Shown here piece after piece: positions 5,859-8,434 of a stretch of DNA of 8,434 bases (position 1 is its first letter; every line of letters begins with the position of its first letter). The stretch lies in assembly GCA_005879095.1 (NCBI GenBank), contig VBLM01000556.1, positions 1-8,434 of the forward strand, read 5' to 3'. The notes beneath the pieces are model-generated. The model was not told where the DNA came from, searched no databases, and worked only from the letters and a program-made list of their open reading frames with translations. The stretch comes from Deltaproteobacteria bacterium. GTDB taxonomy: Bacteria > Myxococcota > Myxococcia > Myxococcales > 40CM-4-68-19. The position numbers and the translations under genes are program-made.

Positions 5859-7009
5859 AGCCATTGCTCGAGGTCCTCCGCGGTCGCAGGGTGATCTGCT
5901 GCGTCGGATCCGGCGGCGTGGGCAAGACGACGACCGCGGCGGCCATCGCGCTGCGCGAAGCGATGGACGGAAAGCGTACGCTGGTCTTGACCATCGACCC
6001 GGCGCGGCGGCTGGCGAACAGCCTCGGCTTGCACGAGATGGGCAACGAGGAGACGCGCATCGACCCGGCGATGTTCGCCAACGCCGGGCTGACGCCGCGC
6101 GGCGAGATGTGGGCGATGATGCTCGACCTGAAGCACACCTGGGACGAGCTGGTGCGCCGGCAGGCACGAACGCCGCAACAGGCCGAGGCGATCCTCGCCA
6201 ACAAGCTCTACCAGACGCTCTCCACCGCGATGGCGGGCAGCCTCGAGTACATGGCGATGGAGAAAGTCTACGAGGTGCACTCGAGCCGGCGCTTCGACGT
6301 GGTGGTGCTCGACACGCCGCCGACTTCGAACGCGCTCGATTTTCTTCACGCCGCCTCCCGCATCCTCGACGTGCTCGACAACAACGCGATGAAGCTGGTG
6401 CTGGGCCCGATGATGAAGGCGGGAAAATTCGGGCTCAAACTGCTGGCGGCGCCCTCCGGTCTGGTTTTGCGCACGCTGGCGCGCTTCACCGGGTCCGATT
6501 TCCTGCGCGATCTGACCGGGTTCATGATGGCCTTCGAAGGAATGTACGAAGGCTTCAAGGACCGCGCGACGAGGGTGAAGGCGCTGCTCACCTCGCGCGA
6601 TGCGGCCTTCGTGCTGGTGACCAGCCCGCAGCCGCTCACCATTCAGGAAGCGCTTTTCTTCCACAAGGCGCTGGCCGACGACGGCATCCAGACCGCGGCG
6701 GTGATCGTCAACCGGGTGCAGCGCGATCCGCGCCGGCACGGCGGGCCCGACAACCTGCCGGCGTTGCGCGAGGCGCTGCAGCTGGCGCAGATCAAGGACG
6801 CCGGCGCGCCGCCGCTCTCGGACCGGCTCTGCCAGACGCTGACCGATCAGGCCGCGCTCGCCGATCTCGACCGGCGCGAGGTCGAGCGGCTGCGCACCAC
6901 GCTGCACGGCGTTCCGTTGTTCAGCGTGCCTCGCCTGCGCAAGGACGTGCACGATCTGGCCGGCCTGTGGCAGATCGATGGGTATCTCGGCGAAAACGGA
7001 GGCGACTGA
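5855..7009 (+). CDS. Get3/ArsA-like P-loop ATPase, subunit B type
   Basis: A 384-residue partner ATPase starting at GTG 5855, which overlaps the previous stop as GTGA; this strongly suggests coupled synthesis in matched amounts. The Walker A is GSGGVGKTT at residues 18-26, with Ser19 where the signature lysine would be. Switch I is TIDPARRLANSLG (46-58), keeping the expected aspartate (Asp48). Switch II is DTPPTSNALDFL at 153-164, the form usual for the second member of bacterial Get3-like pairs rather than the DxPxTGH of Get3. A methionine-rich, hydrophobic helical stretch around residues 175-240 (NAMKLVLGPMMKAGKFGLKL and after) could form part of a groove for a hydrophobic client. I expect a heterodimer with the upstream protein. 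The client is unknown; tail-anchored or lipid-linked proteins are possibilities by analogy only. No membrane segment is evident. Confidence 0.88.
   Translation: MKPLLEVLRGRRVICCVGSGGVGKTTTAAAIALREAMDGKRTLVLTIDPARRLANSLGLHEMGNEETRIDPAMFANAGLTPRGEMWAMMLDLKHTWDELVRRQARTPQQAEAILANKLYQTLSTAMAGSLEYMAMEKVYEVHSSRRFDVVVLDTPPTSNALDFLHAASRILDVLDNNAMKLVLGPMMKAGKFGLKLLAAPSGLVLRTLARFTGSDFLRDLTGFMMAFEGMYEGFKDRATRVKALLTSRDAAFVLVTSPQPLTIQEALFFHKALADDGIQTAAVIVNRVQRDPRRHGGPDNLPALREALQLAQIKDAGAPPLSDRLCQTLTDQAALADLDRREVERLRTTLHGVPLFSVPRLRKDVHDLAGLWQIDGYLGENGGD
6998..7002 (+). promoter_or_regulatory. Strong Shine-Dalgarno site for the YjbQ gene
   Basis: GGAGG six bases before ATG 7009, inside the last codons of the preceding ATPase gene. 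It is the best ribosome site in the operon and fixes the YjbQ start. It contrasts with the first operon gene, which has none. Confidence 0.75.
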
Positions 7010-7413
7010 TGTTCCACACTGCGACCATCGAGCTGCCGACGACGAAGAAGGCGGAGATGATCGACGTCACCAAGCGCGTCCGCGCCATCGTCGGAGCCAG
7101 CAACGTGCAGTACGGGCTGTGCTCGATCTTCTGCGGGCACACGACCGGCGCGATCACCATCAACGAGAATACCGATCCGGATGTGCAGACCGACATCCTC
7201 AACGCGCTGGAGCGGGCCGTGCCGCGGAATGAAAAGTATTACAAGCACGAGGAAGGAAACGCGCACGCGCACGCCAAGGCAGCGGTGGTCGGGTTCTCCG
7301 AGACCATTCCGGTGCAGGCCGGCAAGCTCGCGCTCGGCACCTGGCAGGCGATCTATTTCTGCGAGTTCGACGGGCCGCGCAATCGCAAGCTCGTCGTGAC
7401 AGTGATGGGATGA
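7009..7413 (+). CDS. YjbQ/UPF0047 family protein
   Basis: A 134-residue protein, the full usual length of the YjbQ (UPF0047) family, some of whose members show weak thiamine-phosphate synthase activity when overproduced; the physiological role is unsettled. The family pattern is well kept: GHTTGAITINENTDPDVQ (43-60) with His44, Asn52 and Asn54; HEEGNAHAHAK (80-90) with the conserved histidines thought to line a metal or phosphate site; LGTWQAI (109-115); and DGPRNRK (121-127). It is predicted to be cytosolic, and the family forms compact oligomers. ATG overlaps the upstream TGA by one base (TGATG) and is preceded by GGAGG. It lies between the ATPase pair and a TPR lipoprotein with no space on either side, so it belongs to the same transcription unit. 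No thiamine gene is nearby, so a thiamine role is not supported by context. Confidence 0.9.
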   Translation: MFHTATIELPTTKKAEMIDVTKRVRAIVGASNVQYGLCSIFCGHTTGAITINENTDPDVQTDILNALERAVPRNEKYYKHEEGNAHAHAKAAVVGFSETIPVQAGKLALGTWQAIYFCEFDGPRNRKLVVTVMG

Positions 7414-8420
7414 AGCGGATTGCAGTGCTACTGCTCGTCGGATGCGCTCATTCGCGCGGCGAATCCCGGCGCATCGAGATCACCGAGCCGACGGTCATCA
7501 CTGCCGGACCACCCGAGCAGTTGCAGCTCGGTGAGATGGACGATGCGACGCTGTTCGACGTCGGGACGCGCGCGTTTCAGGCGGGCGATTTCGCGAAGGC
7601 GGCTGCGTGCTTCGATCGGATCGCGCAGCCGCAGCCGGCCGCGATCTGGAATGCCGCGCTCTCGTACGAACGGCGGGGGAAGCTCGACGAAGCGCTCGCG
7701 CGGTACTCGAAGTATATCCAGTTGAAAAACGAGCCGGACGCGCAATTTCACGCCGCGCTCGTCGAGTACAAACTGGGACGGCTCGCCGCTGCCGCTCAGC
7801 GGCTGCACGAGCTGTCGGCGCGCCCCGGCCTGCCCACGCTGCAGAAAGCCAGCGCGATGGTGCAGGAGGCCGTCTGCCGCATCGAGAGCGGCGCGCGCGC
7901 CGAGGGCGAGATCCTCCTGCGCGCGGCCATCGAAATGTACGAGAAGGACAACGAGGAACCGATCGATCCCGCGCTCCCGGCGCAGGCCGAGTTCTGGCTC
8001 GGGGAGGCCTTCCGCGGCTCGTTTCGCGCCGAAACGCTCGATCCGGCCGGGATGGACGAGAAAGCGCTCGGCGATGCGCTGGAACGGAAGGCGCAATTCC
8101 TGCTCTCCGCGCAGGGCCATTACCTGCGCTGCATCCGCCGCGGCGACGGCGAGTGGGCCACCGCGGCGGGTTTTCGCATCGGAGAAATGTATGAAGATCT
8201 GTATGAACAACTGGTGAACGCTCCGTTGCCGCGCGGCCTCGACGAGCAGCAGAGCGTGCTCTACCGGCAGCAGTTACGCGACAAAGTGAAGAACCTGGTC
8301 GGGAAGGCGATCCGCGTCTACGAGCAGACGCTCTCGACCGCCCAGCGCGTCGGAGCGCAGAATCCTTACGTGAAGAAGACCGAGGACGCGCTGGAACGGC
8401 TGCGGAAGCTGCTCTTATGA
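7410..8420 (+). CDS. TPR-repeat lipoprotein
   Basis: A 336-residue exported protein. The N-terminus MKRIAVLLLVGC is a short lipoprotein signal with lipobox LVGC, lipidated Cys12 and no aspartate after it. A linker (13-43) follows, then tetratricopeptide-type helical hairpins at about 47-72 (FDVGTRAFQAGDFAKAAACF), 77-105 (WNAALSYERRGKLDEALARY) and 109-137, with less regular helical repeats to about 260. The C-terminal segment (262-336: EDLYEQLVNAPLP, then LYRQQLRDKVKNLVGKAI, VYEQTLSTAQRVG) resembles a tail I associate with TPR proteins of myxobacteria, some linked to envelope and motility complexes; that link is recall, not proof. TPRs act as protein-binding scaffolds and no enzyme motif is seen. 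It starts at ATG 7410, overlapping the YjbQ stop as ATGA, and its own stop overlaps the next ATG, so it is internal to the operon. Confidence 0.85.
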   Translation: MKRIAVLLLVGCAHSRGESRRIEITEPTVITAGPPEQLQLGEMDDATLFDVGTRAFQAGDFAKAAACFDRIAQPQPAAIWNAALSYERRGKLDEALARYSKYIQLKNEPDAQFHAALVEYKLGRLAAAAQRLHELSARPGLPTLQKASAMVQEAVCRIESGARAEGEILLRAAIEMYEKDNEEPIDPALPAQAEFWLGEAFRGSFRAETLDPAGMDEKALGDALERKAQFLLSAQGHYLRCIRRGDGEWATAAGFRIGEMYEDLYEQLVNAPLPRGLDEQQSVLYRQQLRDKVKNLVGKAIRVYEQTLSTAQRVGAQNPYVKKTEDALERLRKLLL

Positions 8421-8434
8421 CCGATCCGCTCTTC
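8417..8434 (+). CDS. Start of the next operon gene (3' partial)
   Basis: ATG 8417 overlaps the TGA of the TPR lipoprotein gene (ATGA), the same junction as others in this operon. GGAAG at 8404-8408 lies 8 bases before it as a possible ribosome site. Only six codons (MTDPLF) fit before the window ends, so no function can be assigned. It shows that the operon continues. Confidence 0.5.

Noticed and set aside
4941..7009. Arsenical pump ATPase (arsA) role for the tandem ATPases
   Set aside because: No ars membrane pump, repressor or metallochaperone is nearby, the proteins are two separate chains with divergent P-loops, and they better match the paired bacterial Get3-like type.

Overview
The window is a GC-rich stretch packed with genes. 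It most resembles a myxobacterium or a related Myxococcota/deltaproteobacterial lineage. This rests on the codon-position GC bias (long open frames on both strands), a full-length Lhr-type helicase, a tandem pair of Get3/ArsA-like ATPases and a TPR lipoprotein of a type I associate with myxobacteria. The assignment is inference; no marker gene fixes the taxon. I see no mobile element, CRISPR array, tRNA or rRNA.

Layout. Positions 1-3617 (+) hold a large Lhr-family DNA helicase, cut by the left window edge. Its reading frame breaks at about 2771-2790, where a family-conserved segment of roughly 30 residues also appears to be missing. The N-terminal part stops at 2856 and the C-terminal part continues in another frame to 3617; an ATG at 2853 overlaps the first stop. 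Facing it, with a 26-bp tail-to-tail overlap, is a minus-strand pair: a short phasin-like coiled-coil protein (4860-4552) and then an alpha/beta hydrolase (4518-3592).

From an 80-bp divergent region (4861-4940), a tightly coupled operon runs to the right: two Get3/ArsA-like P-loop ATPases (4941-5858, 5855-7009), a YjbQ-family protein (7009-7413), a TPR lipoprotein (7410-8420) and the first six codons of another gene (8417-8434). Every junction overlaps by 1 or 4 bp.

The divergent region is the most structured non-coding part. It has two back-to-back sigma70-type promoters with near-consensus -35 boxes. Both have the same -10 hexamer TACAGT, which lies inside a perfect 10-bp inverted repeat (4863-4872 and 4925-4934). 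The predicted transcription starts fall at or just before the two ATGs, so both leading mRNAs may be leaderless.

The two ATPases look complementary. The first keeps the inter-subunit signature lysine of the Get3 P-loop but seems to lack the switch I aspartate. The second keeps the aspartate but has serine in place of the signature lysine. A heterodimer would then have one complete composite ATPase site. Nothing in the window reveals the client of this ATPase pair; the co-transcribed lipoprotein and the divergent phasin-like protein are the candidates the context offers.
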